This document shows positions 17,063 through 25,500 of a stretch of 64,000 nt of DNA, in pieces. The notes beneath the pieces were generated by a model. The model had not been told where the DNA came from and searched no databases. It saw only the letters and a program-made list of their open reading frames with translations. The DNA comes from Foliamicus sp965115835 (GTDB taxonomy: Bacteria; Pseudomonadota; Gammaproteobacteria; Steroidobacterales; Foliamicaceae): contig OZ220471.1 of NCBI GenBank assembly GCA_965115835.1, positions 2,418,001-2,482,000 on the forward strand, in the 5' to 3' direction. Each line of letters begins with the position of its first letter. Within the stretch, counting starts at the first letter, position 1. Made by a program: the position numbers and the translations under genes.

Positions 17063-17974
17063 CTACCGCCCGGATTCCTGCAGAAGCGGAAAGCCCAGCG
17101 CCTCGCGCGAGGCCACATGGCTCCGCGCCACGGCGGCGGCCATGTCGCGCACGCGGAGAAGGTAGCGTTGCCGCTCGCTTGTGGATATGGCGCGTCTGGC
17201 GTCCAGCAGGTTGAAGGTGTGCGAGGCATCCAGAACCTGCTCGTACGCAGGCAGCGGGAGTTCTTCGGCGGTCAGGCGGGCGCACTGGCGTTCGCAGTCG
17301 TCGAAGCGTCGAAACAGGAGTTCCGTATCCGCCAGCTCGAAGTTGAACCTGGACATTTGCACTTCGTTTTGATGGCTGAGCTCCCGATAGCGCACGGCCC
17401 CGCCCCGGCTCGACCACAACAGGTCGAAGACGCTGTCGGTTTCCTGCAGGTACATGGCCAGCCGTTCCAGGCCATAGGTGATCTCGCCGGTCACAGGCCG
17501 GCAGTCCAGCCCGCCCACCTGCTGAAAATAGGTGAACTGGGTAATCTCCATACCGTTCAGCCACACTTCCCAGCCGAGGCCCCAGGCGCCCAGGGTGGGC
17601 GATTCCCAGTTGTCTTCCACGAAACGCACGTCCTCGCTTTCGAGGTCGATCCCGAGGTGGCGCAAGGAGTCCAGGTACCAGTCCTGGAACCGTTCCGGGG
17701 AAGGTTTCATCACCACCTGAAACTGGTAGTAACGCTGTAGCCGAAAGGGATTGTCGCCGTAGCGGCCATCGGTGGGCCGGCGGCTGGGCTGCACATAGGC
17801 GCTGTTCCAGGGCTCCGGCCCGAGGGCGCGCAAAAAGGTGGCGGGATGAAAGGTGCCCGCGCCCACCGGCAGGTCCAACGGCGGAACGAGCACGCAGCCG
17901 CGCCGCGCCCAGAAAGCCTCCAGGCGTTGGATCAGCTGCTGGAAGTCCGCGGGTCGATTGCGCTTCCCGGACAC
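17063..17974 (-). CDS. glyQ: Glycyl-tRNA synthetase alpha subunit
   Basis: Catalytic-core alpha subunit of tetrameric glycyl-tRNA synthetase (class II aaRS). The 303 residues are identical in length to E. coli GlyQ. Near-invariant segments are VGAGTFHPATFLRALGPEPW, YVQPSRRPTDGRYGDNPFRL, FVEDNWESPTLGAWGLGWEV, EITQFTYFQQVGGLDC and GEITYGLERLAMYLQ. The start is GTG 17974 (MSGKRNRPADFQQ). It lies 25 bp downstream of a thiolase gene on the same strand, so glyQS probably shares transcripts with that unrelated lipid-type operon. Confidence 0.97.
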   Translation of the reverse strand: MSGKRNRPADFQQLIQRLEAFWARRGCVLVPPLDLPVGAGTFHPATFLRALGPEPWNSAYVQPSRRPTDGRYGDNPFRLQRYYQFQVVMKPSPERFQDWYLDSLRHLGIDLESEDVRFVEDNWESPTLGAWGLGWEVWLNGMEITQFTYFQQVGGLDCRPVTGEITYGLERLAMYLQETDSVFDLLWSSRGGAVRYRELSHQNEVQMSRFNFELADTELLFRRFDDCERQCARLTAEELPLPAYEQVLDASHTFNLLDARRAISTSERQRYLLRVRDMAAAVARSHVASREALGFPLLQESGR

Positions 17975-17999
17975 GGTGCGAGCCGCTGCGCCGCGGGGC

Positions 18000-19196
18000 T
18001 CAGCCGTCTCTGCCGAACACTGCCACGCTGACCACGCAGCGCGCCGGCTCGCCCCCCAGGTTGTGGGTGAGCCCCAGGGAGGGCGACGGCAGTTGCCGGT
18101 CGCCGGCCCGGCCCAGCAGTTGCAGGTACACCTCGTAGGCCATGCGCAGCCCCGAAGCCCCGATGGGATGTCCGAAACACTTCAGGCCTCCGTCAATCTG
18201 ACACGGAATTGCGCCGTCCCGATCGAAGGCGCCGTCCAGGACCGCCTTCCAGCCCTCACCCTCGTTGGCGAAGCCCAGATCCTCCATGGTCACCAGCTCG
18301 GTAATCGAGAAACAATCGTGAGCCTCGACCAGATCGATGTCTTCCCGAGCGCTGCGCAGCCCCGCTTCGGCCAGAGCGCGCTGGCCGGCGAGCCGGCTGC
18401 AATGGATGTAGCTGCCGTCCCAACCGGAATGGCCTGCCTCCGAGCCGTTGCTGACGGCAAGCTGCAGGGCCTTGACGACAACCCTCTCCGTCTTGCCCAG
18501 CTCCCGGGCGATTTCCGGACGGGTGACGATGGCGCATGCGGCGCCGTCGCTTACCCCGCAGCAATCGAACAGCCCCAGTGGTTCGGCCACCATGGGCGCG
18601 CCAATGATGGTATCGATATCCACCGCCTTTCGCAGATGCGCCTTGGGGTTGATGGCGCCGTTGTCATGGCTCTTCCAGGACACATGAGCCATGGCCCGCT
18701 TGAGGTCGCCTTCCTTGACCCGGTGTCGGGCCCGGTAGGCCGAGGCCAACTGGGCAAAGGATCCGGGCGAGCTGGTGTTGGGCCGCCACTGCTCGGTAAA
18801 GGAGCCCGGCGTGCCCACCGGCAGGCCGCCGTAGCCGGTGTCCTTGAGTTTCTCCACCCCGAGCGCCAGGGCAATGTCGCAGGCGCCGGCCGCCACCGCG
18901 TAGGCGGCCCCGCGCAGGGCTTCGGTGCCGGTTGCGCACATGTTCTCCACCCGCGTGACCGGAATGTTCTTCAAGCGGAGCGCATTGGCCAGGGGCAGCG
19001 CGGACTTGCCCACGCTGGCGTCGTCGAAATAGCAGCCGAACCAGGCCGCGTCGAGGTCTTCCGTTTCCAGCCTCGCGTCTTGGGAGGCTTCCCGAAACGC
19101 TTCCAGCATCAGGTCCTCGGCATCGCAGTCCCAGCGCTCGCCGAACCGCGAGCAACCCATTCCCACAATCGCCACCTTGTCGCATATGCCCGTCAT
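18000..19196 (-). CDS. Thiolase-superfamily acyl-CoA acetyltransferase (SCP2-type)
   Basis: Thiolase-fold protein of the SCP-x/SCP2-thiolase kind, 398 residues. The nucleophile Cys lies in VENMCATGTEAL near residue 86. The HDCF element is EAHDCFSITE, and the His motif is KCFGHPIGASG. The final motif is HNLGGEP rather than the CxGGG of classical biosynthetic thiolases, as in SCP2-type enzymes. ATG 19196 has Shine-Dalgarno GAGGAG, and the gene begins 12 bp after the DUF35-fusion gene. Proteins of this class often work with a DUF35 partner in acyl-CoA condensation or cleavage, so the two likely form a complex. The substrate cannot be inferred. Confidence 0.85.
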   Translation of the reverse strand: MTGICDKVAIVGMGCSRFGERWDCDAEDLMLEAFREASQDARLETEDLDAAWFGCYFDDASVGKSALPLANALRLKNIPVTRVENMCATGTEALRGAAYAVAAGACDIALALGVEKLKDTGYGGLPVGTPGSFTEQWRPNTSSPGSFAQLASAYRARHRVKEGDLKRAMAHVSWKSHDNGAINPKAHLRKAVDIDTIIGAPMVAEPLGLFDCCGVSDGAACAIVTRPEIARELGKTERVVVKALQLAVSNGSEAGHSGWDGSYIHCSRLAGQRALAEAGLRSAREDIDLVEAHDCFSITELVTMEDLGFANEGEGWKAVLDGAFDRDGAIPCQIDGGLKCFGHPIGASGLRMAYEVYLQLLGRAGDRQLPSPSLGLTHNLGGEPARCVVSVAVFGRDG

Positions 19197-19208
19197 CAGG
19201 TTGTCTCC

Positions 19209-20657
19209 TCATTCGGGGGCTGGCGCGCCCTTCCAGAAATACCTCCGGTAGCCTCTGTGCGAGTCTAGCGCGTGAATGCGGAAAACGAAGCGCAACTTCA
19301 TCCCTACCCGCATCTTGTCCAGCGGACATTCGGTAAACTCCATCAGCACCCGGGCCCCGTTCGCCGTGGCGGCCAGCCCATATTGCAACGGCGGGTGGGG
19401 CGTATAGGCGAGCCAGTCCTGGGTGAAGGACGAAACCTCGCCGGCCTGTTCCGCCAGCAACACCACTTCCTGTTCGGCCTCGGCGTTGCAATCGGGGTTG
19501 ACGCAGCGGCTGCTGCGCGGGAACTGCACGGCGCCGCAGACGGGGCAGCGCCCGCCGGCAAAACCCGTCAGTTCGGCGCGGTGGCGGTCGAAGCTGCTCA
19601 GGTGAGTTCTGGTGTCCGCTTCGGCGCGCATGCCGAAATCCATCGGCAGCAGGCCGCTGAAGCTCAAGTGCTTGGTATAGGCGTTCTCGGGCCGGGGAGG
19701 GGACAGCGCCGCCCGTTGCGCATTGCGCTGTTGCCATGCGGGCAGCTTCCCGGTGGTCTTCAGGAGCAGGCCGATTCCGCCCTGGGCGAAGCCCACAACC
19801 AGAATCAACTCTCCCGGATCGGCCTGAGCCAACGCGTCGACGGCCAGCAACAGGGGATGCGGAGCGCCGGTGTCGCCCACATCGGCGAGGCGGCCGTCCT
19901 GGACCGCCTCGATCGAAAGCCCCAGGCCCCTGGCCAGCGACGCCGTCATCCGCGGCGGCGCGGCAGGAAGCACGGCGCGATCCAGTTGCCCCGGCGCCAC
20001 TCCGGCCTGTTCCAGTACGCCCCGAACCAGCATCGGGAGGATGGCGCGGTAGCCGCGGTCGCGGATCCAGCGTTCTTCCCAGCGGTAATCGAACGCCTCG
20101 CCACTCCCGCGAAACTGATCCACGAAATCCTGCGAAAGCCGGAACTCGGCCACCACATCCGCAATCGTGTCCTCGCTCCCCAGCAGCACGGCCGCCGCCC
20201 CGTGGCCGTACTGCAGTTCCTGAATGCTGGCCGGTTTGGCGCGGCGCGCGTCCGCGGCCACCACCAGCGCCTGACTTTGGCCCTGTCTGGCCTCGCACAG
20301 GGCCTGCAGTCCGGCGTTGCGGGAGTTGGCCAGGTCCAGCGCCCCCAGGTTCCCGGAGAGATTCAGCGCTTCGCCTGCGATTGCAGCACACTGGCGGTCG
20401 GCGAACGGAGAAGTGGTGGATGCGAAATACAGCCGTCGCACGCTTTCCCTGTTGTGGCCGGCCAGACAGCGCCGCGCAGCCTCCACGCCCATGGTGACGC
20501 TGTCCTCGTCCCAGTTGCACATGCTGCGCGCGCCCTGGGCCAAGCCCTTGAGGGCCGGGTTGGCCCAGGCGTTGGCGGCGAAAATGGCCTTGCGGGCCAG
20601 CCGCATGGCCGGCACATAGGCGGCCGCATCGACGATGCCGAGCGGGGTCACGGGCAT
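19209..20657 (-). CDS. Ketoacyl synthase III / HMG-CoA synthase-like protein fused to a DUF35 OB-fold domain
   Basis: 482 residues in two parts. Residues 1-340 resemble HMG-CoA synthase/KAS III (GIVDAAAYVPAMRL, YFASTTSPFADRQ, VVGFAQGGIG). Residues 345-480 are a DUF35 unit: a rubredoxin-like zinc ribbon with Cys 371, 374, 385 and 390 (CPVCG and CVNPDC), then an OB-fold. By hand alignment the catalytic Cys of HMG-CoA synthase (context TTNACYGGT) falls on Arg113 in LANSRNAGLQ, so this half is probably not a standard condensing enzyme and may act as acyl-CoA-binding partner of the neighbouring thiolase. ATG 20657; 19 bp downstream of the DUF1838 gene. Confidence 0.8.
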   Translation of the reverse strand: MPVTPLGIVDAAAYVPAMRLARKAIFAANAWANPALKGLAQGARSMCNWDEDSVTMGVEAARRCLAGHNRESVRRLYFASTTSPFADRQCAAIAGEALNLSGNLGALDLANSRNAGLQALCEARQGQSQALVVAADARRAKPASIQELQYGHGAAAVLLGSEDTIADVVAEFRLSQDFVDQFRGSGEAFDYRWEERWIRDRGYRAILPMLVRGVLEQAGVAPGQLDRAVLPAAPPRMTASLARGLGLSIEAVQDGRLADVGDTGAPHPLLLAVDALAQADPGELILVVGFAQGGIGLLLKTTGKLPAWQQRNAQRAALSPPRPENAYTKHLSFSGLLPMDFGMRAEADTRTHLSSFDRHRAELTGFAGGRCPVCGAVQFPRSSRCVNPDCNAEAEQEVVLLAEQAGEVSSFTQDWLAYTPHPPLQYGLAATANGARVLMEFTECPLDKMRVGMKLRFVFRIHALDSHRGYRRYFWKGAPAPE

Positions 20658-20676
20658 TCCTGCGGGATTTTTCCTC

Positions 20677-21525
20677 TCAAGGCCCCGCCGGGTCGAAGCT
20701 GTTGGGGTTGGCCGTCAGCTTTCCGGGGAACAGGCGCTCGGCCCGTTCCCGGTAGGCCCCGGACACCTCGTCCACCGACTTCAGCTTGCAGCCCGAAGAG
20801 TGCCAGATGAGATGGCCCGGGCGTTCGCCCATTCCCATCCAGCGCAGCCACGGCGAGAAGTAGGTCGACGAAAAGCTGCTGCGCAGGCTTGTGATGGATG
20901 GATCCGCAAGGTCATCGGTCAGGCAGAACATGGTGGAGGCTTCCAGCCACGGTTGTGGCATGTGAGTCAGCCCGCGGCTGCTCATCAGCCAGACATGCCG
21001 CCCCGAGTGGGTCCACTGCCAGTTCCAGCGGCGCAGTTCGCCAGCGGGGTCGATCCGCCTGGCAAACGCCATGCCCTCGCCGGTATAGCGGGCGCTGTCC
21101 GGTCCGCCGAGGATATTGGGTTGCACCGGCGTGCTCTCGCCGGTGTACGGGTTGACGAACTCATCCAGCATCTCGCCGGTCATCGGGTCCTTGAAGAAGG
21201 TGAGCGTGCGGCTGCTGATGGAGAACTCTCCGCCTCCCAGCGGGCGGGGCCAGTAGATTTCCGTGCCTTCCAGATCCAGGATGTGCCTGGGCTGCGCCTC
21301 GCCCACCTGGGCATAAATGCGCCCCTTGTACCACCAGGGAGAGTCCTGCTCCTGAAGGCTGGACTGCATCCGCATCCAGAGCTTAAGCCACGCCTGCTTG
21401 TCGCCGGGGTCGGGAAAGACGCCACCGCTGGCGGCGGAAACTGCCCTGGCGTCCAGCGCGCCCAGCCCCAGTGCGCCCAGCCCCAGCCCGCCGAGCACGG
21501 CGCGGCGCGAGATGTCATGGGTCAT
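20677..21525 (-). CDS. Tat-exported DUF1838 family protein
   Basis: 282-residue exported protein of unknown function. The N-terminus MTHDISRRAVLGGLGLGALG is a twin-arginine signal (SRRAVLG) with a hydrophobic stretch and an Ala-rich cleavage region, so it is exported folded, possibly with a cofactor. The mature part matches DUF1838 as I recall it: WLKLWMRMQSSL, EGTEIYWPRP, FKDPMTGEMLDEFVNPYTGE and a Trp-rich C-terminal half. ATG 21525 has Shine-Dalgarno GGAGG about 6 bp upstream. It is first in the run DUF1838, DUF35-fusion, thiolase, glyQ, glyS, gmhB. Confidence 0.8.
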   Translation of the reverse strand: MTHDISRRAVLGGLGLGALGLGALDARAVSAASGGVFPDPGDKQAWLKLWMRMQSSLQEQDSPWWYKGRIYAQVGEAQPRHILDLEGTEIYWPRPLGGGEFSISSRTLTFFKDPMTGEMLDEFVNPYTGESTPVQPNILGGPDSARYTGEGMAFARRIDPAGELRRWNWQWTHSGRHVWLMSSRGLTHMPQPWLEASTMFCLTDDLADPSITSLRSSFSSTYFSPWLRWMGMGERPGHLIWHSSGCKLKSVDEVSGAYRERAERLFPGKLTANPNSFDPAGP

Positions 21526-21738
21526 GCGATCCTCCGTCAGCCGATGCAGCAGGCCGCAAGGCTGCCAATGATATAGGCAGGCGCGGGCGCAGCCGTCCTT
21601 CCCCGGCGTAATGGTTCGGGCAAGCCGTGGAGATTCAAGCGAAACGGATGTTCCGGAGCGCTGCAATCGAGGAGATTTCCCGATGTCGCCCCCTTTGTCG
21701 GACCCATTCGCGGGCCGCCTGCGCGGTTACTTCCCGGC

Positions 21739-21859
21739 CAGCAATTCCCGCTAACGATGCAAAGTCGTTCGTTCAGGGCCGAATACCCAAGCTTGTGACC
21801 ATTCAGGCGTTGGACCGTGGCTGATTTTCGAGCATTGTCACGCTTGGCGGGAATTGCTG
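21739..21859 (+). mobile_element. 121-bp MITE-like element, copy 2
   Basis: Second copy, same orientation as copy 1. It has CAGCAATTCCCGC at the left end and GCGGGAATTGCTG at the right, a 13-bp perfect inverted repeat. The flanking 9-mers CTTCCCGGC (21730-21738) and CTCCCCGGC (21860-21868) match at 8 of 9 positions, a slightly decayed target duplication. It lies in the 375-bp gap upstream of the DUF1838 gene and at the left border of the defence island; nothing else was recognised in this gap. Confidence 0.85.
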
Positions 21860-21900
21860 CTCCCCGGCAGACGAACGAGGCGATTGATCGTTTTCGCACA

Positions 21901-22500
21901 TCATCCGCCCTGCAGGACGGGGAAGTAATGCAGGGCCTCAAGCCCCAACAGCAAAAGCACGAGCACAAAGGTCAGGTACACCATCGTTTTCGGAATGGAT
22001 TTGCGGATGGCCCGCCCTTCTTCCCCAAGTTGCCGTTCGGCCTTTTTCTGCGCCTCTGCGATCATGTCAGTCGTTTTGCCGATTGCCTGCGTGACGCCTT
22101 GCTGCACGCTTTCGAGGCGCTCTTCGCTGCTTTCCGCGGCCTTTTTCTGTGCTTCTGCGGTCCTGTCGGCCGCCTTGCCGATTGCCTGCGTGATCCCTTG
22201 CTCCATGCTTTCGAGCCGCCGTTCGACTCTTTCCACGGCCTCTGTCGTGCGGGTGGGGTCCGAACGCCGCAGGATCTCGACCGCTTCCCGAAACGCGGCA
22301 AGGACGCCCTCAAGAGATTCGATTACAGCCCTGGTCGAGGACGCCAGTTGCCGCATTTCCTCGTTGGCCTGACTGATGCCGTTCCCGGCTTGCGCCAGGG
22401 ATTCCTCCAGTTCGCCGTGCGCTTCCAAACGCCGGACCAGGGCGCCGATCCGCTTTTCGGTGTCAGTCAACTGCTGTTCCAATACCGACATTACGCTCAT
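21901..22500 (-). CDS. Coiled-coil protein with C-terminal membrane anchor, companion of the RecQ-type fusion
   Basis: 199 residues, no family recognised. Residues 1-165 are strongly heptad-like and charged (long coiled coil). Residues from about 91 to 155 contain two near-identical units: RRLESMEQGITQAIGKAADR plus TAEAQKKA, then ERLESVQQGVTQAIGKTTDM plus IAEAQKKA. The C-terminus is a single membrane helix (MVYLTFVLVLLLLGLEAL), so the protein would be tail-anchored with a cytoplasmic coil. ATG 22500 has a clear AAGGAG Shine-Dalgarno and starts 3 bp after the stop of the RecQ-type gene, which points to co-expression and joint function. Confidence 0.75.
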   Translation of the reverse strand: MSVMSVLEQQLTDTEKRIGALVRRLEAHGELEESLAQAGNGISQANEEMRQLASSTRAVIESLEGVLAAFREAVEILRRSDPTRTTEAVERVERRLESMEQGITQAIGKAADRTAEAQKKAAESSEERLESVQQGVTQAIGKTTDMIAEAQKKAERQLGEEGRAIRKSIPKTMVYLTFVLVLLLLGLEALHYFPVLQGG

Positions 22501-22503
22501 TTT

Positions 22504-25500
22504 TTATTCTCCTTGACCGAGCGCCTGCAACACGCTCCTGGTTTTGTGCTGGCCATTCAGGCGAGACACTGCAATCTCCAGTTGATCTGTCATTTTGCGC
22601 ATTCGGTAATTCGCAATCGCGGTCAATGCGCGGTCGTCATCGAACTTCTCCGCTCTCGCCAGTCCCAGGCCGATGGCAAAGGAAAACTCGGGACCGGAAT
22701 CGTCAAGACCGAGCAGCGCCACCAGGAGAGATACTCCGAGACCACGCGCTCGCGTGAGCGCCAGATCGAACAGACGTTCCAGAACGGCCTCCACTTCGGC
22801 TTGTGAAAGCTCGTAGTCGGCGATGCTGCCTCGAATGGCTGCGCCTATGCCCTGCGAACTGACTCCGTCGTCGTGGTCGGAGCACATGGCCTCGGAAACC
22901 GCACGGGAGAGCAGCAGGCCGGGGTGGTCGGGGTAGGTTTCCAGGGCGCGAATGCACAGCCCCCGGAGCTCTCCTGCGTCCATCGGCGTCTGGCACTTGT
23001 CAACCAGTGCGTACCAGTCCAACAGCGAGATTTCGGGTTCGTCCAGAAGCTGGCTTATCTTCTCGGTACCCAGCCCTTCCTGAAGATAGTCGAGCAACCG
23101 CGTCCTGACATCTCCGTCGTTCTGCGCCCTTCGCGCAAGAAGCACGGACTCCTGAATCATGCGCCGGCGAGAACGCTCGATCACATCGTAGATGAATTCA
23201 ACGAGGGCGCGAGCAAGCGCCATGGCGCCATGGCGCGGGCTTTCAGGACGTATCGCCCCCAGCTGGCGCGCAAGCAGCGCGCTCTTTGCGGGCTGTGCGG
23301 CGTGAATATAGTCGAGGAGGCGACCCTTGCAACGCTCGAAATCGAAAGGCTCCACGGTGGCAACGAACTTTCCCGAGCCGAAGTTCACCTCGTAATCGGA
23401 GAGGACGCCAATTCCGAGAAGCCGGTAAAGGGCCTGCTCCTTTTTCTTTCTCTCGCCGTCTGTCCCGGCCGGCAACTCTACTGTTTTTCGGGAGGACAAG
23501 CTTCCCAGCTCGTCAAGCCGTTGTTCGATCGCTTCGGTTTCCTCCTCTGCTCCGCGGAATCCCTGCAGATGAAACCACAGCGCCCGGGTTATGTCGTCAC
23601 CCGTCGTTCGGTCGCGATTTGCCGAATTGAAGCGCTTGCGCAACTCCGGCAGATTCAGGTTGGGATCGAGAAGAGCGTCCGACCGATCCGGATCGAACTC
23701 GGAAAACACGACGACGCAATGCGCCTGCTTTCGATCCCGTCCCGCTCGTCCGGCTTCCTGATAAAAGCTCTCGAGGGCGCCCGGCATCCCGAAGTGTATC
23801 GTGAAGCGGATGTTGGGCTTGTCGATTCCCATGCCGAAGGCTTTCGTGGCAACGAGTATCGGCACATGGTTGCGCTTGAAATCATTGGCGTTTGTTCTCT
23901 TCTCCGAGTCCCAGTTGCGGGCTTCCACGGCCTTCGGAGGGCCGCCGGAATACGTCGTGACGCTCGCGCGCGTCGCATTTCGCACGGTGGCGCGGGCATC
24001 CAGCAAGCCGTAGGTGCGAGCGTTGACCGTTGGCACAAATACGATACCGGAGGCGGTGTCGCGCCCCGACGGTTGATACAGCTCGGTGCGTGGCAGCCCG
24101 AATTTGGAAGGCAAGCCGTTCAACACGCCACGCAGTGCAGCATTCGGATCCTCGGGCGGACGGGTTCGCACCACTTCGAATCGAAGTTCGGGCCGGTCGA
24201 ACGACTCGGGCCGAATGAGCGCATCCGATCGATTCCGGTCGATGTCCAGATCGACGAGCATGTCCCTCAGTACCGCTCGCGATGCCGTTCCGGTCAGCGC
24301 GAGCAGGGGCGGTGGGGCGCCGCTGCGGGCCGCGCCGAAGCGACGCAGGTTGTTGCCGAGGTTCAAATATGCGGGCCGAAAATCGTGCCCCCACTCCGAA
24401 ACGCAATGCGCTTCGTCAATGACGGCGAGATTGACCAGGGTGGTCTCGGCCAGCGCCCGGAGCGTGTTTCGGAACTGCGGCGATTGCAGTCGCTCCGGTG
24501 CGACCAGCACGAAGTGATACTCCCCGCGTTCCACGCGCCACAGAAGGTGCTTGCGTTCGCGGGGCGAGGCGATACTGCTCGCGACAGGCGCGGCCCGGTC
24601 AATGCCATAGGATTGCAGGCCCTCGACTTGATCTTCGATGAGGGCAACCAGCGGATCGACGACGATCGTGACACCCGGCATCAACAGGCCGGCAAGCTGG
24701 TAAATCAAACTCTTGCCGGCGCCCGTCGGCAGCAGAACCACGCAGTCCTTTTGGCGAAGCGTGTTGTGAATGGCCTCGCCTTGCATCGGCCGGAACTGGC
24801 GCTTGCGGAAAATCGTCTGGAGGAAGAACGTGAGCACGGAGCTTTCCCTGAGGTACCGGGCCGGGGCAATGGCTTGCCGGCCAGGATGGGCGGGCTGCTC
24901 GGCCGCGAAATCCACGGGAAGGAAAGCGGGGCGCACAACGATGTCGGATTGCCGCTGAGGGCTCAGGTCATGATACGGGCTGGTGCGCGATTCAACAGTC
25001 AGGCGCACGCTCTCGTCTCCGGGCTCCGGTGGGGTCGTCTCCTGCCAATTGCCATCGCCATCCCTGCGCCACGCAACCGAAAGCCCGCCGTCGCCATGAA
25101 CGGCGCAACACTTCGGTGCGCAACTGCCGCCATAGAGGACATCGAAGGCAGACAGCAGTCGCAACAGGTCCGAGACAGCGGCGGCAGAGACCGTGTTCGA
25201 GCCCGCGAGGTGGAGGGTCCATTGCCGGCCGGCGGTCAGCCATCCCCATCCGATAGCGCGGGCAATGGCGAATTGCACTTTTGCGGCATTGGAGCAATCG
25301 ATCAGGAAACGGGCGATCCTGTCGTCGGCGTCAGAGCGCTTCAGGGCGGACAAGACCTTCCCGCACCTGCTTTTCAAGCGATTGAGGGCCGCTCCCTGTT
25401 GTTGTTCGACTTCGCGATGAGTGACCCGAAGCACATCAATGCCCACTTGCTCCAACGATTGATCCCGCTCGTGATCGACAAGGCCCGCCTGGATGTGCTC

